Shown piece by piece: positions 1 to 7,059 of a DNA stretch of 14,109 nucleotides; the stretch's first letter is position 1, and every line of letters starts with the position of its first letter. The notes below the pieces were generated by a model. The model searched no databases. It saw only the letters and a program-made list of their open reading frames with translations, and had not been told where the DNA came from. Both the position numbers and the translations under genes were made by a program. The stretch comes from an uncultured Clostridia bacterium (lineage in GTDB: Bacteria > Bacillota > Clostridia > Christensenellales > UBA1242): NCBI GenBank assembly GCA_934771675.1, contig CAKVMF010000012.1, positions 1 to 14,109 of the forward strand, written 5' to 3'.

Positions 1-151
1 CTTTCACGATAGCATAATCGGGATATATTTCTACACCCAGCTCCAGTGCCGAAATTCAGTTTAAGTTTATTATTCCGCTCCCAGCTTTGCAGAACTCTCT
101 AAAAATAAATTTTTAAACCTACTAAATCACTTTCATAGCCATTCAAAATAT
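1..151 (-). promoter_or_regulatory. T-box riboswitch leader (partial, Stem I region; 3' part off the left edge)
   Basis: Read on the minus strand, this segment carries the ordered conserved boxes of a T-box Stem I. They are an AGUA box (120-123), AGAGAG (95-100), GCUGGGAG (78-85), a GAA (55-57), CACUGGAG (41-48) running into GAGCUG (38-43), and the GAA of the specifier-loop turn (29-31). T-box leaders bind uncharged tRNA and switch between terminator and antiterminator upstream of aminoacyl-tRNA synthetase, amino-acid synthesis or transport genes. The antiterminator (T-box sequence proper) and the controlled gene are beyond the window. After the loop GAA the RNA reads A-UAU-AUC-CCG, so the specifier could be AUC (Ile, nt 22-24) or UAU (Tyr); I cannot choose with confidence. 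The element starts about 7 nt after a good promoter, which fits a leader transcript. Confidence 0.82.
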
Positions 152-157
152 AGTTGT

Positions 158-186
158 AGTCTAACACAAACAGATGTGTTTGTCAA
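158..186 (-). promoter_or_regulatory. Promoter of the T-box leader transcript
   Basis: On the minus strand there is a perfect -35 TTGACA (181-186), a 17-base spacer and a -10 TAGACT (158-163). The predicted transcription start is near 151, just upstream of the T-box conserved elements. The spacer contains an inverted repeat: on the plus strand ACAAACA (166-172) and TGTTTGT (177-183) flank GATG. An overlapping alternative pairing is AACACA (163-168) with TGTGTT (175-180). This symmetry inside a promoter is compatible with a repressor operator, but no regulator can be named. Confidence 0.75.
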
Positions 187-203
187 CATAAAAACTATTT
201 TGC

Positions 204-503
204 TTAATTTTTAAAATCAATGTGTTTAACGCCTTTTTTGGTTGAATAACGATAAAGCACAAACTTTCTTCCAATTGAACAAACTTCTTCTGCTTCAAGT
301 TTCTCACATGCTTGTTTCAAATAATCTTTTGCAGATTCTTCAGCACTTTCCAAAACTGAAACTTTAACAAGTTCTCTAGCCAAAAGTTCTCTATCTATTT
401 GAGCAAGAACAGTTTCAGTCAAACCTTCTTTTCCAAGCATTGTTGTTGCTGAAATATTGCTTGCAAGTGAACGAAGTTTTGCTCTTTCTTTTGAATTTAA
501 CAT
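204..503 (-). CDS. yhbY: YhbY/CRM-domain RNA-binding protein
   Basis: A 99-residue protein that is a single CRM (CRS1-YhbY) domain, the usual length for the bacterial family. It starts with a KERAKLRSLAS helix, then the GKEGLTETV segment (about residues 24-31) holding the conserved GxxG-type loop, the ELVKVSVL strand (44-51), and the closing IGRKFVLYRY strand (77-86). These proteins bind RNA and associate with pre-50S ribosomal particles. The gene lies 22 bases after obg, an arrangement common in Clostridia, and shares a ribosome-assembly role with it. The start at 503 is supported by AAGGAGAG a few bases upstream. No terminator is obvious after the stop; the next element is the T-box promoter. 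Confidence 0.9.
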   Translation of the reverse strand: MLNSKERAKLRSLASNISATTMLGKEGLTETVLAQIDRELLARELVKVSVLESAEESAKDYLKQACEKLEAEEVCSIGRKFVLYRYSTKKGVKHIDFKN

Positions 504-525
504 AATCTCTCCTTTTATTTTTTAG

Positions 526-1800
526 CTATTCTTTAATTTCAAAGTCAATATCTTTTATTCTTATTGTTGAGTTTTCATCAGCACCTAGTCTCTTGAGTTC
601 TTTTATGATGCCTTTATCTTTAAGAACTTTTTGGAAGTATGAAAATGACTGAAAATCATCCAAAACAACACCCCTAACAAGTTCATCAATAAATCCACCA
701 ACAACTTCAAATGTTCCATCATCATGTTTAACAACTTCCCATTTATTTGGATTTGGACGTTCATAAACAAATGGTTCATATTCAAGTTTTTGTTTTGGTG
801 GCAAAGTTTTAAGCATTTCAGTTGTTTCTTTTAAAAGATTATCAAGGTTTTGATTTGAAACAGCAGAAACTTCAACCATCTCGTATTTTGTTTTAAGTTT
901 TGAAATCTTATTTTTAAAGTCTTGAACCTTCTTTGGATCATCAACCAAATCCATCTTGTTAAGAACAATAATTTGTGGCAATTTTTCAACGCCTTCACCA
1001 TGTTTTTTAAGTTCGTTCATAACAATCTTAAAATCATTATATGGATCTCTTTCTTCACTTCCTGAAATATCAATAACATGAAGCAAAAGTCTTGTCCTTT
1101 CAATATGTCTTAAAAAGTAATGTCCAAGTCCAACACCTTCACTTGCACCTTCAATAAGTCCAGGAATATCAGCCAAAACAAATGAACTATCTCCATACTT
1201 GCAAACACCAATGTTTGGAGTAAGAGTTGTAAAATGATAGTTTGCAATCTTTGGTTTTGCGTTTGTAAGCATTGACAAAATTGAACTTTTGCCAACATTT
1301 GGCAAACCAATCAAACCAACATCCGCAATTGTTTTAAGTTCAAGAATAATTTGTTTTTCGTCACAAAGTTGTCCAGTTTGTGAAAATGATGGACGTTGTC
1401 TTGTTGATGATTTAAATCTTGCATTTCCAAGACCTCCTTCACCACCTTTCAAAACAACAATCTTGCTTCCATCTTCAAAAAGGTCTGCTATGATTTTGTC
1501 TGTTTCACTATCACGAATAACAGTGCCACATGGAACTTTTATAACAAGATCAGAACCGCATTTTCCAGTTTTGTTTGAACTTCCACCGTTGCCACCATTT
1601 TCAGCACGAAAATGTTTTTGAAAACGAAAATCTATCAAATTATCAACGCCTCTGTCCGCAACAAAAATAACGGAACCTCCTCTTCCGCCATCGCCACCAT
1701 CAGGGCCGCCTTTTTCTACATATTTTTCAGTATGAAAACTAGTTTTACCATTTCCACCATCACCAGCTTTAATATAAATTTTTACTCTGTCTAAATACAT
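526..1800 (-). CDS. obg: GTPase Obg (ribosome assembly GTPase)
   Basis: A 424-residue Obg-family GTPase, full length compared with about 430 for Bacillus Obg. The N-terminal glycine-rich Obg fold occupies roughly residues 1-158, with clustered Gly runs at 31-42 and 67-73. The G domain has P-loop GLPNVGKSS (165-173), switch Thr residues 191-192, DIPG (211-214), NKMD (281-284) and SAV (312-314). The C-terminal OCT domain (about 342-424) is present with FVYERPNPNKW and a VVGGFIDELV stretch. Obg assists late 50S assembly and links to stress and (p)ppGpp signalling in Bacillota. It begins 8 bases after the nth stop; the ribosome binding site TAGGAGA overlaps that stop codon (TAG), so translation is probably coupled. 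rplU and rpmA, its frequent upstream partners, are not here. Confidence 0.97.
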   Translation of the reverse strand: MYLDRVKIYIKAGDGGNGKTSFHTEKYVEKGGPDGGDGGRGGSVIFVADRGVDNLIDFRFQKHFRAENGGNGGSSNKTGKCGSDLVIKVPCGTVIRDSETDKIIADLFEDGSKIVVLKGGEGGLGNARFKSSTRQRPSFSQTGQLCDEKQIILELKTIADVGLIGLPNVGKSSILSMLTNAKPKIANYHFTTLTPNIGVCKYGDSSFVLADIPGLIEGASEGVGLGHYFLRHIERTRLLLHVIDISGSEERDPYNDFKIVMNELKKHGEGVEKLPQIIVLNKMDLVDDPKKVQDFKNKISKLKTKYEMVEVSAVSNQNLDNLLKETTEMLKTLPPKQKLEYEPFVYERPNPNKWEVVKHDDGTFEVVGGFIDELVRGVVLDDFQSFSYFQKVLKDKGIIKELKRLGADENSTIRIKDIDFEIKE

Positions 1801-1808
1801 ATAATCTC

Positions 1809-2438
1809 CTATTTCGTTTTCTTAAAATATTTACAATAATCTTTCAATTCACACTTCTCGCAAAGCGGATTTTGAGATTTACAAACATATCTTCCATGAA
1901 GAACCAGTGCGTAATGCATTTTTATCCACTTGTCTTTTGATAAATTCTTCTCCAGATTTTTTTGAGTTCCGCTTACAGTTTTAGAATTTGCAAGTCCAAG
2001 TCTGTTTGAAACTCTAAACACATGCGTATCAACCGCAATGGCTGGAACTCCAAACGCAGTTGCAAGAACAACATTTGCAGTTTTTTCACCAACTCCAGCA
2101 AGATTTTTTAAGTCGTCTTTGTTTGAAGGAATTTCCCCGCCGTATTTTTCAACCAATTCTTTTGAGCATTCTAAAATATGTTTAGCCTTATTATGAAAAA
2201 AGCCACAGGAACGAATTTTATTTTCAAGTTCATTCTGTGACAATGTAATCATTTTTTGTGGTGTATTGAATTCCTTGAAAAGTTCTTTTGTTACAACATT
2301 AACCCTTTTGTCAGTGCATTGCGCAGAAAGAATAACCGCCACAAGAAGTTCATAATTTGAATGAAAAACAAGTTCACATTTTGGATCAGGATAAAGTTCT
2401 TCAACTTTTTGCAATATTTCCAAAACATCTTTTTTCAT
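1809..2438 (-). CDS. nth: Endonuclease III (DNA glycosylase/AP lyase)
   Basis: A 209-residue Nth, typical length. It excises oxidised pyrimidines and cleaves the abasic site in base excision repair. The helix-hairpin-helix LAGVGEKTA (113-121) supplies catalytic Lys119, and the catalytic Asp137 lies in VDTHV (137 is the D). The C-terminal 4Fe-4S cluster motif is complete: Cys186, Cys193, Cys196 and Cys202 with C-x6-C-x2-C-x5-C spacing. The LSAQCTDKRVN segment (37-47) is also family-typical. Its start codon shares one base with the stop of the upstream HTH gene (TAATG), implying translational coupling, and obg follows after 8 bases. Confidence 0.97.
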   Translation of the reverse strand: MKKDVLEILQKVEELYPDPKCELVFHSNYELLVAVILSAQCTDKRVNVVTKELFKEFNTPQKMITLSQNELENKIRSCGFFHNKAKHILECSKELVEKYGGEIPSNKDDLKNLAGVGEKTANVVLATAFGVPAIAVDTHVFRVSNRLGLANSKTVSGTQKNLEKNLSKDKWIKMHYALVLHGRYVCKSQNPLCEKCELKDYCKYFKKTK

Positions 2439-2851
2439 TATTTTCTGCCTGTCCTTTCACTCATTTTATCGTAAACAATAGTAAGTAGTCTAAAACTCAT
2501 CGCTTCTTCAAAATTGCGAATATTAAGTCCAGTTATTTTGTAGATTTTTTCAATTCTATAAAGCAATGTGTTACGGTGCAAAAACGCATTTCTGCTTGTT
2601 TCTGAAATATTAAGGTTGTTTTTGAAAAATGCATTGATGCATTCAATAAGTTCTTTATCTTTCATAACAGAAATAATTTCTGGAGTTAAAAATTTCTCAC
2701 TAATGCTTGCTTGTTCATCAGGATTTAAACAGCCAATAACATGATTGCAGAACTGTGAAAACACAGAATCATTAAATGCAACGGCTTTTGAATTCTTGCC
2801 TGACTTGGAACCAGATTGCTGTCCGCCTAATTTTCCAGATAAATAATCCAT
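2438..2851 (-). CDS. Small PucR/CdaR-type C-terminal helix-turn-helix protein
   Basis: A 137-residue protein. The C-terminal part (about 70-132) matches the PucR-family HTH. It has a helix LIECINAFFKNNLNISETS, then the recognition segment with RNTLLYRIEKI (about 93-103), then a GLNIRNFEEAMSFRLL tail. PucR regulators normally carry a long N-terminal sensory region; here only about 65 residues precede, beginning with a Gly/Ser/Lys-rich, probably disordered stretch. The start at 2851 is well supported by AAGGAGAAGG, and a consensus promoter sits just upstream, so this is not simply a mis-called 3' end. It is the first gene of the unit with nth, obg and yhbY. Its DNA target and ligand, if any, are unknown; autoregulation of the unit is a guess. 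Confidence 0.75.
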   Translation of the reverse strand: MDYLSGKLGGQQSGSKSGKNSKAVAFNDSVFSQFCNHVIGCLNPDEQASISEKFLTPEIISVMKDKELIECINAFFKNNLNISETSRNAFLHRNTLLYRIEKIYKITGLNIRNFEEAMSFRLLTIVYDKMSERTGRK

Positions 2852-2875
2852 ATCCCTTCTCCTTAATCAATAAGC

Positions 2876-2904
2876 ATTATATCAAATTATTTTACAATTT
2901 TCAA
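2876..2904 (-). promoter_or_regulatory. Promoter of the HTH-nth-obg-yhbY unit
   Basis: Minus-strand -35 TTGAAA (2899-2904), a 17-base spacer and a perfect -10 TATAAT (2876-2881) preceded by TGA, an extended -10 context. The predicted start near 2869 gives a short leader holding the AAGGAGAAGG ribosome binding site of the HTH gene. It lies between the stop of the ABC-like gene and the HTH start. Confidence 0.8.
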
Positions 2905-2921
2905 TATTTTTAACCAAGATT

Positions 2922-3911
2922 TTATATCAATCTCGACTCATCTAAAAACAGATACATAAAAATCTCGCTAGCTTCCAGCTTTTTATTAAAATCGGAATCA
3001 CTTAAATTTTTGATATCCAAATCTTTGTTTACAGCAATAACGACCTTTTCACTGTCACCATCGGCAAGATTAAGCGAAGAAAACTTTTGGTAAAATTTTG
3101 AATTAATCTTTATAAAGAAATCATCACCCGCTGTCACAAAATAATCACCTTTCATAAATTTTAATTCACATTCAATGATCCCAAGTTTATCTATAAATTT
3201 TGTTGAATCTAAAGTTGGTAAACTCTTTTCAAAATCTTCAAACTTTTTGTAAATATATGAATTCGCATGGCTTAAAAATAAAATCTTATCAAATTTTAGC
3301 CCCATCAAAAAATCTTTGTTTTTCAAAAACGATTCATCACCAACCGCAACAAAAACTCCACCACCAACACTTTCAATAAGCATTTTGTATGCAGATTGCA
3401 TTTTCATCTTTTCATCTTCACTTTCCATGCATGCAAACTGGTCATCCAAAAACAAAACTTCAGGATTTTTTAAATAGCTTCTAATCATTGAAAAAATGGC
3501 CAAATCACTTTTTAACATCTTTTTTAATTTTGTTTTAAAATCATAACTCAAATTAAAAGTTTTGAAACTTTCACTAACCGCTTCGTCACTTATTGTTTTG
3601 CCTGTTATATCAAAGAAAAATTGAAGATTTTTTTGAACTGATTTATTTTTCAAAACTACAGGCTCGGATGGTAAAAATGAAAAATTTTTATTTTCGTCAG
3701 CAATTGCTCGAATCTCTTTTGATTTGAACATAACATAACCAAAAAATCTGGTTTCAAAACCACTCAAAACTTTTAATAGCGTAGTTTTTGCAGATTCTTT
3801 TGTTCCAATGATCAACACCTTTTGCCCTTTTTCAATTGAAAAATTTATATCTTTCAAACATAGCGGCTTTTTGTAATATGAAAAACAAACATTTTTTGCC
3901 TCAAAAAACAT
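2922..3911 (-). CDS. Degenerate ABC-type ATPase domain protein
   Basis: A 329-residue protein with the overall order of an ABC nucleotide-binding domain (about 1-215) plus an unassigned C-terminal extension (about 216-329). The start FFEAKNVCFSYYKKPLCLKDINFSIEKG is classic ABC. The functional motifs are eroded. Walker A reads GTKESAKTT (36-44) instead of GxxGxGKST. The Q-loop region reads FLPSEP (79-84) with no Gln. The signature LSGGQ is not recognisable near 132-140. Walker B is VLFLDDQ (152-158) with Asp in place of the catalytic Glu, and the H-loop position near VAVGDES (188-194) has no His. No permease gene is adjacent and no membrane segment is seen. AGGAGAG supports the start. It may be a non-hydrolysing paralogue with a regulatory or structural role; substrate unknown. 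Confidence 0.7.
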   Translation of the reverse strand: MFFEAKNVCFSYYKKPLCLKDINFSIEKGQKVLIIGTKESAKTTLLKVLSGFETRFFGYVMFKSKEIRAIADENKNFSFLPSEPVVLKNKSVQKNLQFFFDITGKTISDEAVSESFKTFNLSYDFKTKLKKMLKSDLAIFSMIRSYLKNPEVLFLDDQFACMESEDEKMKMQSAYKMLIESVGGGVFVAVGDESFLKNKDFLMGLKFDKILFLSHANSYIYKKFEDFEKSLPTLDSTKFIDKLGIIECELKFMKGDYFVTAGDDFFIKINSKFYQKFSSLNLADGDSEKVVIAVNKDLDIKNLSDSDFNKKLEASEIFMYLFLDESRLI

Positions 3912-3931
3912 ATTTCTCTCCTAACGAAAAT

Positions 3932-3959
3932 AGTTTAGCATAAAAATATTTTTTTACAA
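3932..3959 (-). promoter_or_regulatory. Probable promoter of the ABC-like gene
   Basis: Minus-strand TTGTAA (3954-3959), a 16-base spacer and TAAACT (3932-3937) preceded by TGC, giving an extended -10. It lies between the hpf terminator and the AGGAGAG ribosome binding site of the ABC-like gene. The match is moderate and the surroundings are very AT-rich, so chance similarity is possible. Confidence 0.5.
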
Positions 3960-3963
3960 AGAA

Positions 3964-3989
3964 AAATCACATGGCATACCATGTGATTT
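3964..3989 (-). terminator. Intrinsic terminator after hpf
   Basis: A perfect 11-base-pair stem: AAATCACATGG (3964-3974) and CCATGTGATTT (3979-3989) around a 4-base loop. On the minus strand the 3' arm runs into TTTTTCTTT, a typical U tract. It begins 17 bases after the hpf stop codon and separates hpf from the ABC-like gene. Confidence 0.88.
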
Positions 3990-4006
3990 AACATCAATTT
4001 TTTGAA

Positions 4007-4534
4007 CTATTTTGTTTTTATCAAACCATAGTTTCCATCTGCTCTTTTGTAAAGAACATTAACAAGTCCAGTTTGAACATCTTTGTAGATATAAAAATCA
4101 TTATCAATAAGTTCAATTTGTTCCATAGCTTGTTCTTCTGTTAATGGATCAAGATCAAATTCCTTTCTCTTAACAATTTTTGCAGGTTCAACCTCTGGAA
4201 GTTCATCAAAGAACAACAATGATTGTGGATCAACAGTTTTAACACTGTCTTTAGCCTTTCCTGCAATTCTAACAATTTGTCTTTCAACTTTTGCAAGAAC
4301 TGTATCAAGGTTTGCATACATGTTGTCAGATTCAACTTCGCTTCTAACAAAAATATTTCTAGATTTCAAAGTAACTTCCATTTTGTAACGTTCTTGTTTT
4401 CCAGATTTTGAAAGAACAACCTTTGCTGAAGCACCTTCATCAAGATATTTTTCAAATTTTTGAACTTTTTTTTCAATCAAGTCGGTAAGTTTTTCCTTTG
4501 CCGCATAATTTCTTTGAACAATTTCAATTTTCAT
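4007..4534 (-). CDS. hpf: Ribosome hibernation promoting factor, long form
   Basis: A 175-residue long-form HPF, the type that dimerises 70S ribosomes into 100S particles in stationary phase and stress. The N-terminal S30AE domain (about 1-97) shows MKIEIVQRNY, the basic helix EKLTDLIEKKVQKFEKYL, and the SDNMYANLDTVLAKVERQI helix. A linker (about 98-122) leads to the C-terminal dimerisation domain (about 123-175) with KEFDLDPLTEEQAMEQIELIDNDF split over 124-147 and a VLYKRADGNYGLI ending. AGGAGGT, the strongest Shine-Dalgarno in the window, lies 7 bases before the ATG. It sits 69 bases downstream of clpC with its own promoter, and because no terminator follows clpC it may also be read from the CtsR-controlled operon. 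Confidence 0.96.
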   Translation of the reverse strand: MKIEIVQRNYAAKEKLTDLIEKKVQKFEKYLDEGASAKVVLSKSGKQERYKMEVTLKSRNIFVRSEVESDNMYANLDTVLAKVERQIVRIAGKAKDSVKTVDPQSLLFFDELPEVEPAKIVKRKEFDLDPLTEEQAMEQIELIDNDFYIYKDVQTGLVNVLYKRADGNYGLIKTK

Positions 4535-4563
4535 AAATTTACCTCCTGCCTTTCGGCACTTTT

Positions 4564-4591
4564 ATTATATCAAATCCAATTCTATCTTCAA
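4564..4591 (-). promoter_or_regulatory. Promoter of hpf with short leader hairpin
   Basis: Minus-strand -35 TTGAAG (4586-4591), a 16-base spacer and a perfect -10 TATAAT (4564-4569) in an extended TGA context. The leader that follows contains TGCC-GAAA-GGCA (4547-4558), a four-pair hairpin with a GNRA loop whose last base abuts the AGGAGGT ribosome binding site. No SigB-type promoter elements were evident. Confidence 0.75.
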
Positions 4592-4603
4592 AATGAATTT
4601 TAA

Positions 4604-7045
4604 CTAACAAAGCACATTAAACACAAATTTTTGATTTTGAGCATCAACTTCAACTGCCGAACCTGCACCAATTTCATTTGAAATAATCATTTCAGCAAGT
4701 GGATCTTTGATTTCTTTGTCAATAACTCTTCGAAGTGGTCTTGCACCATACATTTCATCATAACCCTTCTTGCAAACCAAAACTCTCGCAGCATCTGAAA
4801 GTTTCAAATCAATGTCTTTCTTTTTAAATCTATCTTGAAGAGATGAAAGCATAAGTGAAGAAATTTTCATAACACTCTGCTCTGACAGACTATCAAAAAT
4901 AACAACCGAATCAATACGATTAAGTAGTTCCGGCTTAAACTTGTCACGAAGTTTATCCATCAAAAACTCTTGCGTTTCAATACGTTTTTGTTCTGGATGT
5001 TCTTTTTCAAATTTTCTGCGTTCAATCAAATCTTGAACTCCGTTGTTGCTTGTCAAAATAATAACCGTGTTTTTAAAGTTTACTTGCTTTCCAGTTGAAT
5101 CAGTAAGCCGACCTTCATCCAAAACTTGAAGCAAAATGTTGAATATATCACTATGAGCCTTTTCAATTTCATCAAACAAAACAATTGAATATGGATTTTT
5201 TCGAACCTTTTCAGTAAGTTCACCACCATCTTCATGTCCAACATATCCAGGAGGTGCACCAATAAGTCTTGAAACTGAATGGCTTTCCATAAATTCACTC
5301 ATATCAAAACGAATAATTGAATCTTCACTATCAAACAAAACATCCGCAATGGCTTTTGTAAGTTCAGTTTTACCAACACCAGTTGGTCCCAAAAACAAGA
5401 ATGAACCAATTGGTCTTTTTGGATCGTTGATATCAGCACGTGATCTGCGAATTGCCTTTGAAACAACACTAACCGCTTCATCTTGACCAATAACCCTCTC
5501 ACCTATAATGCTTTCAAGATTAAGCAATTTTTCACGTTCATTTGATGTTAATTTTTTAACTGGAATATTTGTCCAAGATGAAACAACATCTCTTATTTCA
5601 TCACTGCCAATTTCTCCAAAACTTTTGCCATTTTTTGAAAGCATTGACTGCTTGATTGATTCAACTTCATCATTAAGCACTGAAATTTGATCATTGATTT
5701 CTTTTGCTTTCAAATAGTCTTGTGAATCGCGAAAAACCAATTTTTGCTTTTCAAGTTCAGAAATTTTTTCAAGTCTGGCTTTAACTTCCTGTGGCATAAC
5801 TGAAGCATTTACTCTAGCCTTGCTGCAAGCTTCATCAATAAGATCAATCGCTTTGTCTGGCAAATATCTATTTGTGATATATCTAATTGAAAGATTAACT
5901 GCCGCATCAATTGCATCATCTAAAATTTTGACATTATGAAATTTTTCAAATGAACTTCTAATTCCCTTCAAAATTTTGATTGTGTCTTCAGCCGTTGGTT
6001 CATCAACTTTAATAGGTTGAAATCTTCTCTCAAGTGCTGGGTCTTTTTCAATATATTTTGTATATTCATCAAGTGTTGTTGCACCAATACAGTGGAGCTC
6101 TCCACGTGCAAGATACGGTTTCAAAATATCAGCTGGTGAAATTTCACCATCTTTTGAACCAGCTTCGGCAAGCATATGAATTTCATCAATGAACACAATA
6201 ATATTCCCACTTGATTGAATGGCATCTATTGCACTTTTAAGTTTTTGTTCCATGCTTCCACGAAATTTTGTTCCAGCCATAAGAGATGCAAGGTCTAGTG
6301 AAAAAATAATTTTCCCAGCAATTGTTTCTGGAACATCACCAAGAACAATACGCTGTGCAAGTCCTTCAACAACCGATGATTTTCCAACACCGGCCTCACC
6401 AACCAAAACTGGATTGTTTTTTGTTTTTCGGCACAAAATTTCTATCATTCTTGATGTTTCTTCATCACGTCCAATAATTTTTGCCATGTCGCTAGTTGCA
6501 ACTTTTTTTGTTAAATCCACTCCCAAATTTTTCAAATCATTTGGAAGATCATAAGACAAATCATACTTCTTTTGAGATGACTTTTTTTGAACAATTTCTG
6601 TGTCATAATCAAGTTCATTTCCAATCAAATTTTTAAGTTTAGAAATCAAAAAATCAACATCAATTTTAAAAATATTTTTCAAAAACATTGTTGCTTTCAA
6701 ATCTTTCTTTAAAAGCATAAAAAGCAAAATTTCTTCAATTTCAATGGTTTTTAATCCATTTTTTTGGCAAAAATTATCAGTTTTTGCGAAAATATTTGAA
6801 ACTGCTTTTGAATAACCAATTGAGCCCACTTGATTTACCACTTCACTTTTTTGTGATGAAATAATAACTTTTTTCAAATTCCTTTCGTTAACTCCAACGC
6901 TAATCAAAAGGTTTGCAGCATTCGAATTTTCATTCTTCACAATACCATACAAAAGATGTTCTGAATCTATTTTGTTTGAGCCTAAACTTTTTACAAAAAC
7001 AGCTGAACTATCAATTGCTTGCTTTAACAAATTTGAAATAATCAT
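4604..7045 (-). CDS. clpC: ClpC-type AAA+ unfoldase lacking a ClpP-docking loop
   Basis: An 813-residue two-ring Clp/Hsp100 ATPase, close to the 810 residues of B. subtilis ClpC. The N-domain occupies about 1-145. D1 has Walker A GEAGVGKS (216-223), Walker B IIVFIDE (282-288) and arginine finger region LERRF (338-342). The middle domain is short (about 410-485) with a UVR-like coiled coil, so it is ClpC rather than ClpB. D2 has GPTGVGKT (553-560), IVLFDEIEKAH (621-631) and sensor/finger ELLNRID (706-712). The stretch from Gly669 to the LLNRID motif, where ClpC normally carries a hydrophobic-Gly-Phe/Leu tripeptide for ClpP, reads QDLIERRKFEKEH and contains no glycine. It follows mcsB by 14 bases; a GGAG ribosome binding site precedes the ATG. 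It is under CtsR control as the last gene of the operon. Confidence 0.95.
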   Translation of the reverse strand: MIISNLLKQAIDSSAVFVKSLGSNKIDSEHLLYGIVKNENSNAANLLISVGVNERNLKKVIISSQKSEVVNQVGSIGYSKAVSNIFAKTDNFCQKNGLKTIEIEEILLFMLLKKDLKATMFLKNIFKIDVDFLISKLKNLIGNELDYDTEIVQKKSSQKKYDLSYDLPNDLKNLGVDLTKKVATSDMAKIIGRDEETSRMIEILCRKTKNNPVLVGEAGVGKSSVVEGLAQRIVLGDVPETIAGKIIFSLDLASLMAGTKFRGSMEQKLKSAIDAIQSSGNIIVFIDEIHMLAEAGSKDGEISPADILKPYLARGELHCIGATTLDEYTKYIEKDPALERRFQPIKVDEPTAEDTIKILKGIRSSFEKFHNVKILDDAIDAAVNLSIRYITNRYLPDKAIDLIDEACSKARVNASVMPQEVKARLEKISELEKQKLVFRDSQDYLKAKEINDQISVLNDEVESIKQSMLSKNGKSFGEIGSDEIRDVVSSWTNIPVKKLTSNEREKLLNLESIIGERVIGQDEAVSVVSKAIRRSRADINDPKRPIGSFLFLGPTGVGKTELTKAIADVLFDSEDSIIRFDMSEFMESHSVSRLIGAPPGYVGHEDGGELTEKVRKNPYSIVLFDEIEKAHSDIFNILLQVLDEGRLTDSTGKQVNFKNTVIILTSNNGVQDLIERRKFEKEHPEQKRIETQEFLMDKLRDKFKPELLNRIDSVVIFDSLSEQSVMKISSLMLSSLQDRFKKKDIDLKLSDAARVLVCKKGYDEMYGARPLRRVIDKEIKDPLAEMIISNEIGAGSAVEVDAQNQKFVFNVLC

Positions 7046-7059
7046 AAACTTTCTCCAAA

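Noticed and set aside
163..183. Palindrome after yhbY as its terminator
   Set aside because: The hairpin is not followed by a U tract on the minus strand, and it lies inside a near-consensus promoter.
1..200. 6S RNA or other structural RNA at the left edge
   Set aside because: The ordered AGUA, AGAGAG, GCUGGGAG, CACUGGAG and GAA boxes fit a T-box Stem I better than any other RNA.
1289..1621. 110-codon plus-strand frame inside obg
   Set aside because: It is antisense to the glycine-rich Obg domain and P-loop region, has no ribosome binding site and is low in coding plausibility.
6219..6554. 111-codon plus-strand frame inside clpC
   Set aside because: It is antisense to the strongly conserved D1 ATPase domain and is a codon-bias shadow.
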